Shown here: positions 9,374 through 18,531 of the stretch, in pieces
How positions within the stretch are numbered: position 1 is the stretch's first letter
Layout of the letters: each line of letters begins with the position of its first letter
Origin: Chloroflexota bacterium
GTDB lineage: Bacteria; Chloroflexota; Anaerolineae; Anaerolineales; Anaerolineaceae
Reading direction: 5' to 3'
NCBI GenBank assembly: GCA_004347695.1
Contig: SLTK01000009.1
Location: forward strand, 687,744-751,743
DNA length: 64,000 nt
Translations under genes and position numbers: made by a program
The notes under the pieces: model-generated
Told to the model about the DNA's origin: nothing
Seen by the model: only the letters and a program-made list of their open reading frames with translations
Database searches by the model: none

Positions 9374-9925
9374 TTACTCGCCCGCTTCCACCTCATCCAC
9401 CTTTTCCACCATGTCAACCGGTAACCGTCCGCTCAACCAGGCGATCATCATATTAATGTCGTACTCGTGTTCGCCGTCAGCGGGGTACTGAGCAACATAA
9501 GCATCGTCCAAAACTTCGAAGGTCTCGGCTTGCGGCCAGCGAGTCAGAAAGCCGGGCAATTTGCTGCGGTCAGCGTCCAGCGGCAGCAGTTCCCAGTTGC
9601 GAGCTTTGAGCAGGTCATAAACCTTCTGCGCCAATTCCGGGTGCAGCTCATACCAGGCGCCCATGATCTGGCCGGAAAATTCGGCTGATTTTTCGAATGC
9701 CGAGACCGCTGCCCGGGCCTTCACCGGCGCGGGCGCCAGTGCGCTGTTGCGGAACCCGGCGACGGTGACCAGTTTTTTCACCAGCCGGCTGATGGCGCTC
9801 CGGCGGCCCTCCGGCAGGTTGTTGAGTTCGGAAAAGGCCTGTTGAAGAATTTTCAGGCGATATTCAGGCAATAAAAATTCGTTGACTGCATTAAATGGGA
9901 TAAATTGCGCTCGTTTTTCACTCAT
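9374..9925 (-). CDS. Conserved hypothetical protein, 183 aa
   Basis: I recognise no family. The sequence is soluble and mostly helical, with no signal peptide or membrane segment. An N-terminal helical half with basic residues (RRSAISRLVKKLV) is followed by a region with several Trp residues (GAWYELHP, ARNWELLP, TRWPQAE) and an acidic C-terminus. It converges on scpA with 8 nt between stop codons. A perfect TATAAT lies 7 nt before the ATG on the minus strand with no Shine-Dalgarno site, which makes this another probable leaderless gene. Composition matches the core genes, so it is probably resident. Confidence 0.65.
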   Translation of the reverse strand: MSEKRAQFIPFNAVNEFLLPEYRLKILQQAFSELNNLPEGRRSAISRLVKKLVTVAGFRNSALAPAPVKARAAVSAFEKSAEFSGQIMGAWYELHPELAQKVYDLLKARNWELLPLDADRSKLPGFLTRWPQAETFEVLDDAYVAQYPADGEHEYDINMMIAWLSGRLPVDMVEKVDEVEAGE

Positions 9926-9932
9926 GGGCGCG

Positions 9933-9938
9933 ATTATA
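9933..9938 (-). promoter_or_regulatory. -10 box of the 183-aa hypothetical gene
   Basis: A minus-strand TATAAT is followed by 7 nt and the ATG at 9925. No clear -35 or ribosome-binding site is present. Confidence 0.55.
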
Positions 9939-9958
9939 TCTTAGTTCTACTTGTTTGC

Positions 9959-10147
9959 TCACCCTTCCGGGATAATGATCCAGCAGATGAGGTAAATGAG
10001 GAGCCCCGGGATGCCGCCTGGCAGCAGCATTAATAAGAAGCCCAGTCGGAACCAGGCCGGGCTGATGCCAAAAAAGTCGCCTAGTCCCCCGCATACCCCG
10101 GCCACCACCCGATTAAACCGCGAACGGCGTAAAATATGAGTGCTCAT
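9959..10147 (-). CDS. PspC-domain small membrane protein
   Basis: The 62-residue protein is almost entirely a PspC domain. A basic N-terminus (ILRRSRFNRV) is followed by the family core VAGVCGGLGDFFG and one long hydrophobic segment (about residues 34-58). PspC proteins sit in the cytoplasmic membrane and are linked to envelope stress responses in other bacteria; here the gene stands alone without pspA or pspB. The ATG at 10147 is chosen because AAAGGA lies upstream and the domain begins right after it, although the frame stays open further upstream. Confidence 0.88.
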   Translation of the reverse strand: MSTHILRRSRFNRVVAGVCGGLGDFFGISPAWFRLGFLLMLLPGGIPGLLIYLICWIIIPEG

Positions 10148-10216
10148 TGAGTTTTTCCTTTCACATTCATTTACGTCAGAACCCGCCTGGAGTTGCAAAG
10201 CTGGCGCGGATTAACC

Positions 10217-10245
10217 TTGCCTAATTACAGGCATCCTCGTAGAAT
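10217..10245 (+). promoter_or_regulatory. mutS promoter, leaderless start
   Basis: TTGCCT, a 17-nt spacer and TAGAAT (10240-10245) are followed by 6 nt and the mutS ATG. No Shine-Dalgarno site is present. Confidence 0.7.
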
Positions 10246-10251
10246 TTCAGC

Positions 10252-12822
10252 ATGGCAGAAGACGTCACACCCATCCGGCAGCAGTATCTTGAAATCAAGC
10301 GCCAGTACCCTGACACCATTGTTTTCTTCCGCCTGGGGGATTTTTATGAAACCTTCGACGAGGATGCGGAGACAACCTCGCGCGAACTGGATATTGTGCT
10401 CACCTCGCGCAACGTTGCCAAGGGCGTGCGCATTCCGATGGCGGGCATCCCTTACCATGCGGTCGAAAATTACCTGGCGCGCCTGATCGACAAAGGATAC
10501 CACGTTGCCATCTGCGAGCAGGTTGGCGCACAGCCTGAACGCGGCTTATTTGCCCGTGAGGTGGTGCGGGTGGTTACACCCGGTACGGTGATCGAACCGG
10601 CGCTGCTCAAGGGAGACCACAACAATTACCTGGCAGCCGTGGTGATAGATGAAGCTCGCGCCGGGGTGGCTTACGCCGACATCACCACCGGCGAGTTCTA
10701 CACCACCGAATTGGAAAGCAGCGACATTCTGACCGCGGTGCGCTCAGAGTTGATGCGCCTGCAGCCGGCTGAAATCCTTCACCCGGATACGCTGGAACTG
10801 GCGAACGGCTGGGCAGGACATCTGACCAAACTGCCCGCCTGGCGCTTCGAACCGGGCCGCAGCCAGGAAATGCTGCTGCATCACTTTTCTGCCGGGTCGC
10901 TGGACGGGTTTGGGCTGCGCGGCAAGCCGCTGGCGGTGCGGGCTGCCGGCTCGATTCTGCACTACCTGCAGGAAAACCAGAAAGACGCGCTCAAGCTGTT
11001 GACCAGTCTGGCAACCTATACCCTGGACGACTTTATGGTGCTGGATGCGTCCACGCGGCGCAACCTCGAACTGACCGAGACCATTCGCAGCGGTGAAAGC
11101 GAGGGGTCGTTATTGAGCGTGCTCGACCATACCGTCACGCCAATGGGCAAGCGCCTGATGCGCCAGTGGGTCAGCAAACCGCTGCTCAATCTGGAAGCGA
11201 TCAATGCCCGGCAGGAATGCGTCCGCCAATTGCTCGAAAACGGGTTGCAGCGCGCAGAACTGCGCAGCCAATTAAAGCCGCTGGCGGATCTGGAACGCAT
11301 CACGGCACGCGTCATTCAGGGCAGCGCTGGGCCGCGGGAACTGGTGGCTCTGAGAGCCACGCTCAAAGCCCTGCCGGGTATCAAGCAATCATTAGCCAGT
11401 CTATCCGGAGCGCTGGGGGAGATTATCAGCCAGGTCAACCCGTGCGAACCTGAGCTGACCCTGCTGGAAAGCGCCATCAGCGACGACCCGCCGGCCACGC
11501 TGCAGAATGTGGGTATCATTCGGCCGGGCTTTTCGTCCGAGCTGGATCAGGTAACTTCCTCCTCGGAACATGCCCGGGAATGGATTGCCAAATTGGAAGA
11601 TGCCGAACGCGAGCGCACGGGCATCAAGACCCTGCGCGTGGGTTACAACAAAGTCTTTGGTTATTACATCGAAATTTCACGCGGCGCTGCCAGCCAGGCT
11701 CCGGCTGAGTACATCCGCAAGCAAACCCTGGTGAACGCCGAGCGTTTTATTACGCCTGAGATGAAAGAGTATGAGACGCTGGTGCTCAACGCCGAAGAGC
11801 GCATCCGTGAAATCGAGGTGCGGCTGTTCAAGGATGTTTGCCGGCAACTGGCTTCATCCAGCCGGCGGCTGACGGGCACCGCGCAGGCATTGGCAGAGCT
11901 GGACACCTATGCTTCGCTGGCAGAGACGGCGGCTAACGGCGGGTATATCCGCCCTGAAGTGACCGATTCGACCATACTGGACATCCGCGACGGGCGGCAT
12001 CCGGTTGTCGAGCACGGGCTGCGCGGTGAACGCTTTGTGCCCAACGACGCGCTGTTCGAGGATGGCGAGGTTGTGCGCATCATCACCGGGCCCAATATGA
12101 GCGGTAAATCCACCTTCCTGCGCCAGGCAGCTTTGATCGTATTGATGGCCCAAATTGGCAGCTATGTTCCCGCCAGTTCAGCAACCATCGGGTTGGTGGA
12201 CCGGATTTTCACTCGCATCGGCGCGCAGGACGAAATCCACGCCGGTCAATCGACCTTTATGGTCGAAATGATCGAGACCTCCAACATCCTGCATCACGCC
12301 ACCCCGCGCAGTTTGCTCATTCTGGATGAGATCGGGCGCGGCACCAGCACCTATGACGGGCTTTCGATTGCCTGGGCGGTGGTGGAATACATTCATAACC
12401 ATCCCCGGCTGCGGGCGCGTACGCTGTTTGCCACCCACTTCCACGAATTGACCCAGTTGAGTGAGCTGCTGCCCGGGGTGCGCAACTATAATGTCGCCGT
12501 TTCCGAATCCGAGGGTAAGGTGGTTTTCCTGCACAAGATCGTCGCGGGCGGCGCTGACCGCTCGTACGGCATCCATGTCGGGCAATTGGCGGGCTTGCCG
12601 CAGCCGGTGGTGCAGCGCGCCAGCGAGATTTTACGCCAGTTGGAAGCATCGTCCGGTAAGGCGGTCAAGATCGACCCCAACCTGCCGGAGCAGTTGGTGC
12701 TCTTCCCGGAGACGAATCCAATCCTGGAAGAGTTGAACGAACTGGACATCAATGCCCTGTCCCCCATCGAGGCGCTCAATCGATTGTACGAATGGCAACG
12801 GAAATATACGCGGCGCGGATGA
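10252..12822 (+). CDS. mutS: DNA mismatch repair protein MutS
   Basis: The protein has 856 residues, normal for MutS. It has the N-terminal mismatch-reading Phe-x-Glu motif (F31-Y-E33 in GDFYETF), connector, lever and clamp domains, Walker A GPNMSGKST (from about residue 613), LILDEIGRGTST Walker B and signature region, and the FATHFHEL motif. It recognises mismatches and recruits MutL, which is not in this window. The ATG follows a TTGCCT-17-TAGAAT promoter by 6 nt, so the message is probably leaderless. Its TGA directly abuts the stop codon of the convergent GH57 gene, with no terminator between. Confidence 0.98.
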   Translation: MAEDVTPIRQQYLEIKRQYPDTIVFFRLGDFYETFDEDAETTSRELDIVLTSRNVAKGVRIPMAGIPYHAVENYLARLIDKGYHVAICEQVGAQPERGLFAREVVRVVTPGTVIEPALLKGDHNNYLAAVVIDEARAGVAYADITTGEFYTTELESSDILTAVRSELMRLQPAEILHPDTLELANGWAGHLTKLPAWRFEPGRSQEMLLHHFSAGSLDGFGLRGKPLAVRAAGSILHYLQENQKDALKLLTSLATYTLDDFMVLDASTRRNLELTETIRSGESEGSLLSVLDHTVTPMGKRLMRQWVSKPLLNLEAINARQECVRQLLENGLQRAELRSQLKPLADLERITARVIQGSAGPRELVALRATLKALPGIKQSLASLSGALGEIISQVNPCEPELTLLESAISDDPPATLQNVGIIRPGFSSELDQVTSSSEHAREWIAKLEDAERERTGIKTLRVGYNKVFGYYIEISRGAASQAPAEYIRKQTLVNAERFITPEMKEYETLVLNAEERIREIEVRLFKDVCRQLASSSRRLTGTAQALAELDTYASLAETAANGGYIRPEVTDSTILDIRDGRHPVVEHGLRGERFVPNDALFEDGEVVRIITGPNMSGKSTFLRQAALIVLMAQIGSYVPASSATIGLVDRIFTRIGAQDEIHAGQSTFMVEMIETSNILHHATPRSLLILDEIGRGTSTYDGLSIAWAVVEYIHNHPRLRARTLFATHFHELTQLSELLPGVRNYNVAVSESEGKVVFLHKIVAGGADRSYGIHVGQLAGLPQPVVQRASEILRQLEASSGKAVKIDPNLPEQLVLFPETNPILEELNELDINALSPIEALNRLYEWQRKYTRRG

Positions 12823-14271
12823 TCAGTAACGCTCGCTTTCCTCTTCCATAAACGGGAATGCCATTTGACTGAAGCGCAGCCGTTCGATGTGCGCTGCAAA
12901 AACCGTATCCGCCCGCAGGCCGCTGCGCCAGGATTTAGTCTTTGCGAATAAGGCTTGCGCTTCTGCGATCAGGTCGGCGCCGGCAGCCATTTTCGTCCAC
13001 CAGACTGCCTGCGCGGCGTAAGTGACCACATTGCGCGGTTCGATGCGGTCAAAATCATCGAAAAACCAACCGCAAGAGGTGAACATGCGCTGCTTGTTCA
13101 ACTGCGCCCGCAGCAAATAGTCAATCCGCACCAGCGTTTCTTCATCCTGTACTTCTGAACAAGCCGACTGAATCAACTCTTTAAGCGGTATCTTTCCATG
13201 CAGGACGTTAATGAACGAATAGAGCAACTGCCACGGGTCCAGGCAATATGGCTGCAGCGTTTGAAGATAGATATCGTCGAGCCGCACGCCAAGCTGATCC
13301 ATGGCCTGGCGCAAGGTGGATTTCCAATCGCCGCTGGGAGCGCACGGGCAAGCTTCTTTCCAGCGCGCAATGCCGTGGTGACAGGACCAGGAAGTATTGG
13401 AGCGAATTTTTATGAATTTTTCCGGTGGATGCTCTTTCAACCATAGGCCAGGGTAGGTATATTCAGCCACGTCCATGTTATGAGGTGAATGGTAAAGATA
13501 GGACAGGAATTTATCGCGGAACTGCTGGTGATGGCCGTACAACTCCCCATCGGAGGCAATTGTGACCAGTTCCCTGGCGTCCGGATGCCTGCCGTTGAAC
13601 TGGAAACGCGGTTGCAGCACATCCCGAAGGAAATGGTCTGCGTTGGAAGTTGCCGAAGGGTCAAAGCTGACGCGCATGCTCAATTCTGCGTCATAGAAAA
13701 AGACCGCAATCCGCTTTCCGCCGGGTAAGTCCACCCAGTAAGGTATATTCACATCCACCGCATCTGCGTCTGCCTGCCAGGGCGCCAGAATGGTGAATTC
13801 GATGCCGGCTTCGGCAGCCACCAGCAGCGTCTCTTCGTCCACTGCTGCCTCTGGCAACCACATTCCACCCGGCCTGTGTCCAAAGCGGTGCTCAAAATCG
13901 GCAATTCCCCACAAGATCTGGGTCTTTTTGTCATGCAGCGCCGCCAACGGCAGGATGGTGTGATGGTATGGCTGCGCCATCCCATTGCCGACCCCGGTGC
14001 GTTGAAAGTTCTTCCTTTCCTGGGTGATAATCTTGGAAACCGTGATCGGATCATGCGAGAGCATCCAATTGAACAGGGTCGGTCCAATATCGAAACTGAG
14101 CCATTCAAAGTTCCCCTGATCGGCATTGGGGCGGTAACATTGATCATGCACCCGTTCGTTCCAGTCGTGGTACGGAAAAGCGCCGTCCTCGCGTGGTATC
14201 AAGCCGGTATTCGGGTCCTCGCGGACCGGTTGGTAGAAATGTCCATGAATGGTTACAGCGCGTTTACCCAT
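12823..14271 (-). CDS. Glycoside hydrolase family 57 protein, short form
   Basis: The GH57 conserved regions are present: HGHFYQP (from H9), GNGMAQ (about 95-100), WLPEAAVD with the presumed nucleophile E141, and TIASDGELYGHH with the presumed acid D241. The C-terminal part contains FTSCGWFFDDFDRIEP, which resembles the start of the DUF3536 region that accompanies many GH57 proteins. From memory those are usually much longer than the 482 residues here, so this looks like a shortened version. Family members act on alpha-glucans such as glycogen. No signal peptide is visible, so it is cytoplasmic. It follows the NDUFA9-like gene by 3 nt. Confidence 0.88.
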   Translation of the reverse strand: MGKRAVTIHGHFYQPVREDPNTGLIPREDGAFPYHDWNERVHDQCYRPNADQGNFEWLSFDIGPTLFNWMLSHDPITVSKIITQERKNFQRTGVGNGMAQPYHHTILPLAALHDKKTQILWGIADFEHRFGHRPGGMWLPEAAVDEETLLVAAEAGIEFTILAPWQADADAVDVNIPYWVDLPGGKRIAVFFYDAELSMRVSFDPSATSNADHFLRDVLQPRFQFNGRHPDARELVTIASDGELYGHHQQFRDKFLSYLYHSPHNMDVAEYTYPGLWLKEHPPEKFIKIRSNTSWSCHHGIARWKEACPCAPSGDWKSTLRQAMDQLGVRLDDIYLQTLQPYCLDPWQLLYSFINVLHGKIPLKELIQSACSEVQDEETLVRIDYLLRAQLNKQRMFTSCGWFFDDFDRIEPRNVVTYAAQAVWWTKMAAGADLIAEAQALFAKTKSWRSGLRADTVFAAHIERLRFSQMAFPFMEEESERY

Positions 14272-14274
14272 AAG

Positions 14275-15198
14275 TTAGTTCGGCCCCTGTTTCAGGGCGC
14301 GTTGTCCTTTGCGATATACCAGATAATTGATTTGAGAATGAAATCGAGCCGGTAAAATGCCAAACAGGCGCGGCAGCGTATCCAGGTTGGTGGTGCGGTC
14401 GGCCGCCAAATAATCCAGCATAAAAACAGAGATAGGCGAGCGGGTGAATTGCTCGAGCATCAAGCTGCCCATGCGCAGGTAGGGCGGAGAAAATGGGGTA
14501 AGCATCCGCCGCACTTTAATTTTGTCCATGATAATCTCAACCACCTGGCGGAAGGTCATCGCTTCACCGCCGCCGATGGAAATCACCCGGTTGACCATCG
14601 CGGGCGTTTCCAGGGCAATCAACATACTGGCAACCAAATCTTCCACCCACAGCGGCTGCACCAGTCCTGAACCGTCCCCTGGCAGCAAGAAAGGTCCGGG
14701 CCAGGAGCGCAGTAGCCGCGCAATACCGGTGGTGAACTGGTCGCCGGGGCCAAAAACCACGCTCGAACGAAAAATGGTGTATGGCACTCCGGATTGGATA
14801 ATGGCATGCTCGGCCAATCCCTTGGCTTTTAGCACCGGGTAAGCTGAATTTTGGTCAGCTCCGAGATGGCTGATGTACAGGATGCGCTGCACCCCGGCCT
14901 GGGCAGCCGCATGGACCAAAACCTGCGTACCCTGGATGTCCACTTCCTGCAGCCGGGCGCGTGAGCTGTGGCGCTCATTTCCAGCCAGGTGAAAGATCGT
15001 ATCCACGCCGCGTAATGCTGCGCGTAAACTACGCTCATCGAGCATGCTGGAAACGGCTGCCTCCACTGGTATCCCCCGCGGCAATTTGGGAGACGATTTG
15101 GACGGTCTGAGTAGTGTGCGAACTTCCTGGCCGCTGGAAAGCAGGTGACGCACCAGCGTCCGGCCAATAAAGCCCGTTCCTCCGGTAACTAATATCAT
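14275..15198 (-). CDS. NAD(P)-dependent epimerase/dehydratase, NDUFA9-like SDR
   Basis: This 307-residue atypical short-chain dehydrogenase begins with the dinucleotide-binding motif VTGGTGFIG (residues 4-12). A basic stretch after the first strand (TLLRPSKSS) suggests NADP. The VFGPGDQF segment and the way the chain ends resemble the complex I NDUFA9/YwnB-like group. The canonical YxxxK pair is not obvious, as is usual in this subgroup. Substrate is unknown; quinone or nucleotide-sugar binding is possible. A TATAAT box on the minus strand ends 10 nt before the ATG, so the leader is at most a few bases. It is followed by the GH57 gene. Confidence 0.82.
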   Translation of the reverse strand: MILVTGGTGFIGRTLVRHLLSSGQEVRTLLRPSKSSPKLPRGIPVEAAVSSMLDERSLRAALRGVDTIFHLAGNERHSSRARLQEVDIQGTQVLVHAAAQAGVQRILYISHLGADQNSAYPVLKAKGLAEHAIIQSGVPYTIFRSSVVFGPGDQFTTGIARLLRSWPGPFLLPGDGSGLVQPLWVEDLVASMLIALETPAMVNRVISIGGGEAMTFRQVVEIIMDKIKVRRMLTPFSPPYLRMGSLMLEQFTRSPISVFMLDYLAADRTTNLDTLPRLFGILPARFHSQINYLVYRKGQRALKQGPN

Positions 15199-15208
15199 AA
15201 CCGGATGA

Positions 15209-15214
15209 ATTATA
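15209..15214 (-). promoter_or_regulatory. -10 box of the NDUFA9-like gene
   Basis: A minus-strand TATAAT is followed by 10 nt and the ATG at 15198. The implied leader is 3-4 nt. Confidence 0.5.
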
Positions 15215-15333
15215 GCAGGATTCGCATGAATGCTTGCGGTTAACCTTCTTTAGGGTTGGGGGAAGGCGACTAAATCGGTCCCGGAAAATTGCGGTCGAGA
15301 TCCTTCATGTCCCCTGATCAGGTTCAAAAAACA

Positions 15334-15622
15334 GGTTTTGCCAGACCACGGGGCATTCACTCGCAGAGTGCCCTGTGGGCAGGCTGAAAGGCCCAACGGC
15401 TCACTCACAGAGTGCCCTGCGGGCAGCCGACGGGGTTCGCGCCTCGACCAGGTGGAAGGGCGGCCACTGGCTTCGACAAGCTTACTCACAGAGTGCCCTG
15501 TGGGCAGCCAGCGGGTTCGCGCTCCAAGCAGGTGGAAGGGCAGCCAACGGGCTTTGACAGGCTCAAATGGCGGGTTTTGCTAAACCATGGGGCATTCACT
15601 CGCAGAGTGCCCTGTGGGCAGG
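15334..15622. repeat. Palindromic repeat cluster in a 550-nt spacer
   Basis: Four copies of a 24-bp unit of the form ACTCRCAGAGTGCCCTGY followed by GGGCAG lie at 15359, 15403, 15484 and 15598. A larger block of about 50 bp (15334-15383) recurs nearly unchanged at 15573-15622. Between them are CTTCGACA-type and AGGTGGAAGGGC segments that also recur. No credible gene lies in 15199-15748. Related units appear at 21.5, 23.2 and 26.4 kb, so this is a dispersed family confined to spacers. Confidence 0.85.
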
Positions 15623-15748
15623 ATGACAAGATTGTTTGTCATCATAACCGGCTGCCCCGATTGTAAGTTTGGCTTTGGTTAGTGGCATGTTTCTTGTAAC
15701 ATTACCGGCACACACTAGTCGCCAATAATTTTTCAGGGATTGAACAAA

Positions 15749-17116
15749 ATGACCAACCAGGAAAATCGCAATTCAAGTTCACAACCTCTTACTCGATCCG
15801 GCCGCCTTGGTTTTCATTATTTTCCCGATACACTGCATTATACCGAACGAGATCTGCAACTGTGGCTGCCCATCCTGGTCGAACTGGGCGCCAACTGGTT
15901 GGTCATCCGTTCCGATACCGGACGGGCGATCCCTGAAAGTTTCATCACCACCTTGAAACAGGCTGGAATCAACCCATTTATCCAGTTTAATCTGCCGCTT
16001 GGCAAGCCGCCCGCCATGGAAGAAATCAGTCCATTGATCGAGTCCTACATCCATTGGGGCGCCATGCACATCCAATTCTATGACCGGCCGAACCTGCGTT
16101 CGTCCTGGCCGGCCGGCGGCTGGGCGCAGCAAGATTTGGTGGAACGCTTCCTCGATCGTTTTCTGCCGCTGGCTGACCTGGTCGCACGGGCCAACGCCGT
16201 GCCGGTGATGCCTGCTTTTGAACCCGGCGGCGATTTTTGGGATACCGCCTTCCTGCGCAACGCGCTTCAATCCATCGAACGCCGCGGCATGAGCAGCGTC
16301 CTCAGCAAACTTGCCCTGGGCGCCTACGCCTGGACCTTCCGCCGCTCGATCGATTGGGGGGCTGGCGGCCCGGAATACTGGCCGGATACCCGGCCGTATT
16401 TTACCCCCTCCTCGTCGCAGGATCAACGCGGTTTTCGGATTTACCAGTGGTATCAGGCGGTTGCTGCCGCCGTTTTACAGCGCCCTTGCCCGGTTTTCCT
16501 GCTGCAGGCTGGCCTGCCTGCCCACCCCGACCGCATCAAACCCGAAGAGTTGGCCGCCGGCGAACACGCTGCGGTGATCAAAGAACTGTACACCTGGGTC
16601 ACTGGCAAAGAGCTGGTCGTCGAAAAGGGCGTCGAAACGCTGCCTCCGCCGCAGTTGGATATGCCTGAAGAGGTGGAAGCCTGCAATTTCTGGCTGCTTT
16701 CAGCGGACAAGAATAGTCCATACCGCGAACAGGCCTGGTTCCATGAAGGCAATCCCCGATTGCCGCATACCCAATCCATTGCAAAAAACATTACTCCCCC
16801 GGCCGCGGATGCTTTTGTCAACCCGACCATCTCCAACGACACAGTCTTCAAACGCATTCAACATCCGATTTCGCATTACATTCTGCTTGCAAACTGCCAG
16901 CACGGTAGCTGGGAAACCCAGCTCGCACGGTTGCTGCCTTTTATTAACCAGAACCACCCTACCATCGGCTTTTCCATCGAGGAAGCCGCACTGGCAGGCA
17001 AGGTTACCATCGTCGGCAAATCGCCCTATATCACCGCTGATACCCTGGCTCGTCTCACCCGTACCGGCTGCCAGGTCGAGCAAATTGGCGATGATGGCAC
17101 AAATCTTGCAATGTAG
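15749..17116 (+). CDS. Cytoplasmic TIM-barrel-like protein, unknown function
   Basis: The 455-residue protein reads like a glycosidase-type barrel. It has GFHYFPDTLHYTERDL near the start, GANWLVIRS (strand 2), GINPFIQFNL, VPVMPAFEPGGDF and a GAYAWTF segment. The C-terminal 100 residues (SHYILLANCQHGSWETQLARLLPF) look like a separate Rossmann-like part. No signal peptide is present. I cannot name a family or catalytic pair. The ATG at 15749 is preferred over a TTG at 15740 because an AGGGA site is 9 nt before it. It is 18 nt upstream of ftsZ in the same direction, so a link to envelope or division is inferred. Confidence 0.65.
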   Translation: MTNQENRNSSSQPLTRSGRLGFHYFPDTLHYTERDLQLWLPILVELGANWLVIRSDTGRAIPESFITTLKQAGINPFIQFNLPLGKPPAMEEISPLIESYIHWGAMHIQFYDRPNLRSSWPAGGWAQQDLVERFLDRFLPLADLVARANAVPVMPAFEPGGDFWDTAFLRNALQSIERRGMSSVLSKLALGAYAWTFRRSIDWGAGGPEYWPDTRPYFTPSSSQDQRGFRIYQWYQAVAAAVLQRPCPVFLLQAGLPAHPDRIKPEELAAGEHAAVIKELYTWVTGKELVVEKGVETLPPPQLDMPEEVEACNFWLLSADKNSPYREQAWFHEGNPRLPHTQSIAKNITPPAADAFVNPTISNDTVFKRIQHPISHYILLANCQHGSWETQLARLLPFINQNHPTIGFSIEEAALAGKVTIVGKSPYITADTLARLTRTGCQVEQIGDDGTNLAM

Positions 17117-17134
17117 TCTCCAGAGAGGTGATCC

Positions 17135-18283
17135 ATGAATATGACCATCAACGGTGCATCACAGTCAAACACCCCCGCCATCGCCGGTAAACCGGTTCTG
17201 AAAGTGATCGGTCTGGGCGGCGGCGGCATGAACGCCGTCAATCGCATGATCGAACTTGGCCTGACCGGCGTCGATTTTATTGCTGCCAACACCGACGCCC
17301 AGACGCTCAAGACCAGCCTGGCGCCCACAAAAATTCAGTTGGGCAGCAAACTTACCCGCGGTTTAGGCGCTGGCGGCAATCCAAGCGTAGGTGAGGCAGC
17401 CGCCGAAGAGAGTTACCGCGAATTAAATCAGGCGCTGGAAGGTGCCGATATGGTTTTCCTTACTGCCGGGATGGGCGGTGGTACCGGTACAGGCGCCATC
17501 TCCATTGCCGCCCGGGTTGCGCGCTCGCTCGGGGCAGTCACTGTCGCTGTGGTCACCACTCCATTCATGTTCGAAATCGGCAAACGCCAGGTCAACGCCC
17601 GCGAGGGTTTAGCCAGGTTGCGCCCCTACACAGACACCCTGATCACTATCCCGAACGATCGTCTGCTCAAGGTCGCTCCGCGCGACCTGCCGTTGGAAAT
17701 GGCTTTCCGTCTGGCGGATGATGTACTGCGCCAGGGAATCCAGGGCATTTCGGAATTAATCACTGAAACCGGCCTGATCAATGTGGATTTCTCGCATATT
17801 CGCAACATCATGCAATCGGGCGGCGGTTCACTGCTCTCCATCGGCATTGGCCAGGGCGAACGAAAAGCTCAAAAAGCTATCGAACACGCACTGAACCACC
17901 CGCTGCTTGAGTCGATCAACCTGGCGCATGCCAGCGGCATCCTGGTCAACTTTACGGCCGGCTCAGATTTGACCTTTACCGAAGTGGTTGAAGCCCTGAA
18001 TGACCTGCAGGAAAAAACCAACAATAAAGCCGAGATCATCCCGGGCGTTATTACCGACCCGCGCATGGGCGACCGCGTTCAGGTCATTATGATCCTGACA
18101 GGCCTGGGGGCGACGCCGGTCGAGGTATCATCTTTCCAGCGGCGGGTTGCCAACCCGATTCCCGAAACCAACAGCCAACCGCTGCCGGTCGAGGCATTTC
18201 AAACCGAATCCCAAGTAATGGAAGTGGCGTCCATGCGCAATGACCTGGACATTCCCGCTTTCTTACGCCGCCGCGTTCGCTAA
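17135..18283 (+). CDS. ftsZ: Cell division protein FtsZ
   Basis: The 382-residue tubulin homologue has the nucleotide-binding Gly-rich start VIGLGGGGMNAVNRM, the tubulin signature GGGTGTG (114-120), a T7-loop region (NVDFSHI) and the C-terminal conserved peptide NDLDIPAFLRRR. It polymerises into the Z ring; the tail peptide normally binds FtsA or a similar anchor. An excellent GAGGTGATC ribosome site precedes the ATG. No ftsA, ftsQ or mur genes are adjacent; instead ftsZ sits between a TIM-barrel protein and a set of small or exported proteins. A second FtsZ elsewhere in the genome is possible. Confidence 0.96.
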   Translation: MNMTINGASQSNTPAIAGKPVLKVIGLGGGGMNAVNRMIELGLTGVDFIAANTDAQTLKTSLAPTKIQLGSKLTRGLGAGGNPSVGEAAAEESYRELNQALEGADMVFLTAGMGGGTGTGAISIAARVARSLGAVTVAVVTTPFMFEIGKRQVNAREGLARLRPYTDTLITIPNDRLLKVAPRDLPLEMAFRLADDVLRQGIQGISELITETGLINVDFSHIRNIMQSGGGSLLSIGIGQGERKAQKAIEHALNHPLLESINLAHASGILVNFTAGSDLTFTEVVEALNDLQEKTNNKAEIIPGVITDPRMGDRVQVIMILTGLGATPVEVSSFQRRVANPIPETNSQPLPVEAFQTESQVMEVASMRNDLDIPAFLRRRVR

Positions 18284-18298
18284 ATGCAGGAGCAAAGC

Positions 18299-18517
18299 AT
18301 GGATGCAAAGACCATTTCGGCCGTATGCAAACAGGTTTACGCCAAATTTCCCGAAGTCAACGGCGTGAAACCAAAAGTCAAGGCACAGACAGAAGAGACT
18401 TTTCTGATGATTTTTGAAAGCACTGGCACAACTGCCAGCGGAGCTTCGATCCGCCGCACCGTCCGGGCTATCGTCAACGCCAGCGGCAAAATTACCAAAC
18501 TCACCACTTCACGCTAA
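18299..18517 (+). CDS. Small conserved hypothetical protein, 72 aa
   Basis: I recognise no family. The protein is soluble and basic (pattern VKPKVKAQ ... IRRTVRAIVNASGKITKLTTSR), with predicted alternating strands that could bind nucleic acid or form part of a complex. The start at 18299 is chosen because AGGAG lies 6 nt before it; an earlier ATG at 18284 directly after the ftsZ stop has no ribosome site. Its position 15 nt after ftsZ suggests co-transcription and possibly translational coupling. Confidence 0.65.
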   Translation: MDAKTISAVCKQVYAKFPEVNGVKPKVKAQTEETFLMIFESTGTTASGASIRRTVRAIVNASGKITKLTTSR

Positions 18518-18531
18518 TAAAGAGGATTCCA

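Noticed and set aside
15334..15622. CRISPR array
   Set aside because: Units are irregularly spaced, palindromic and recur outside the block; there are no uniform unique spacers and no cas genes.
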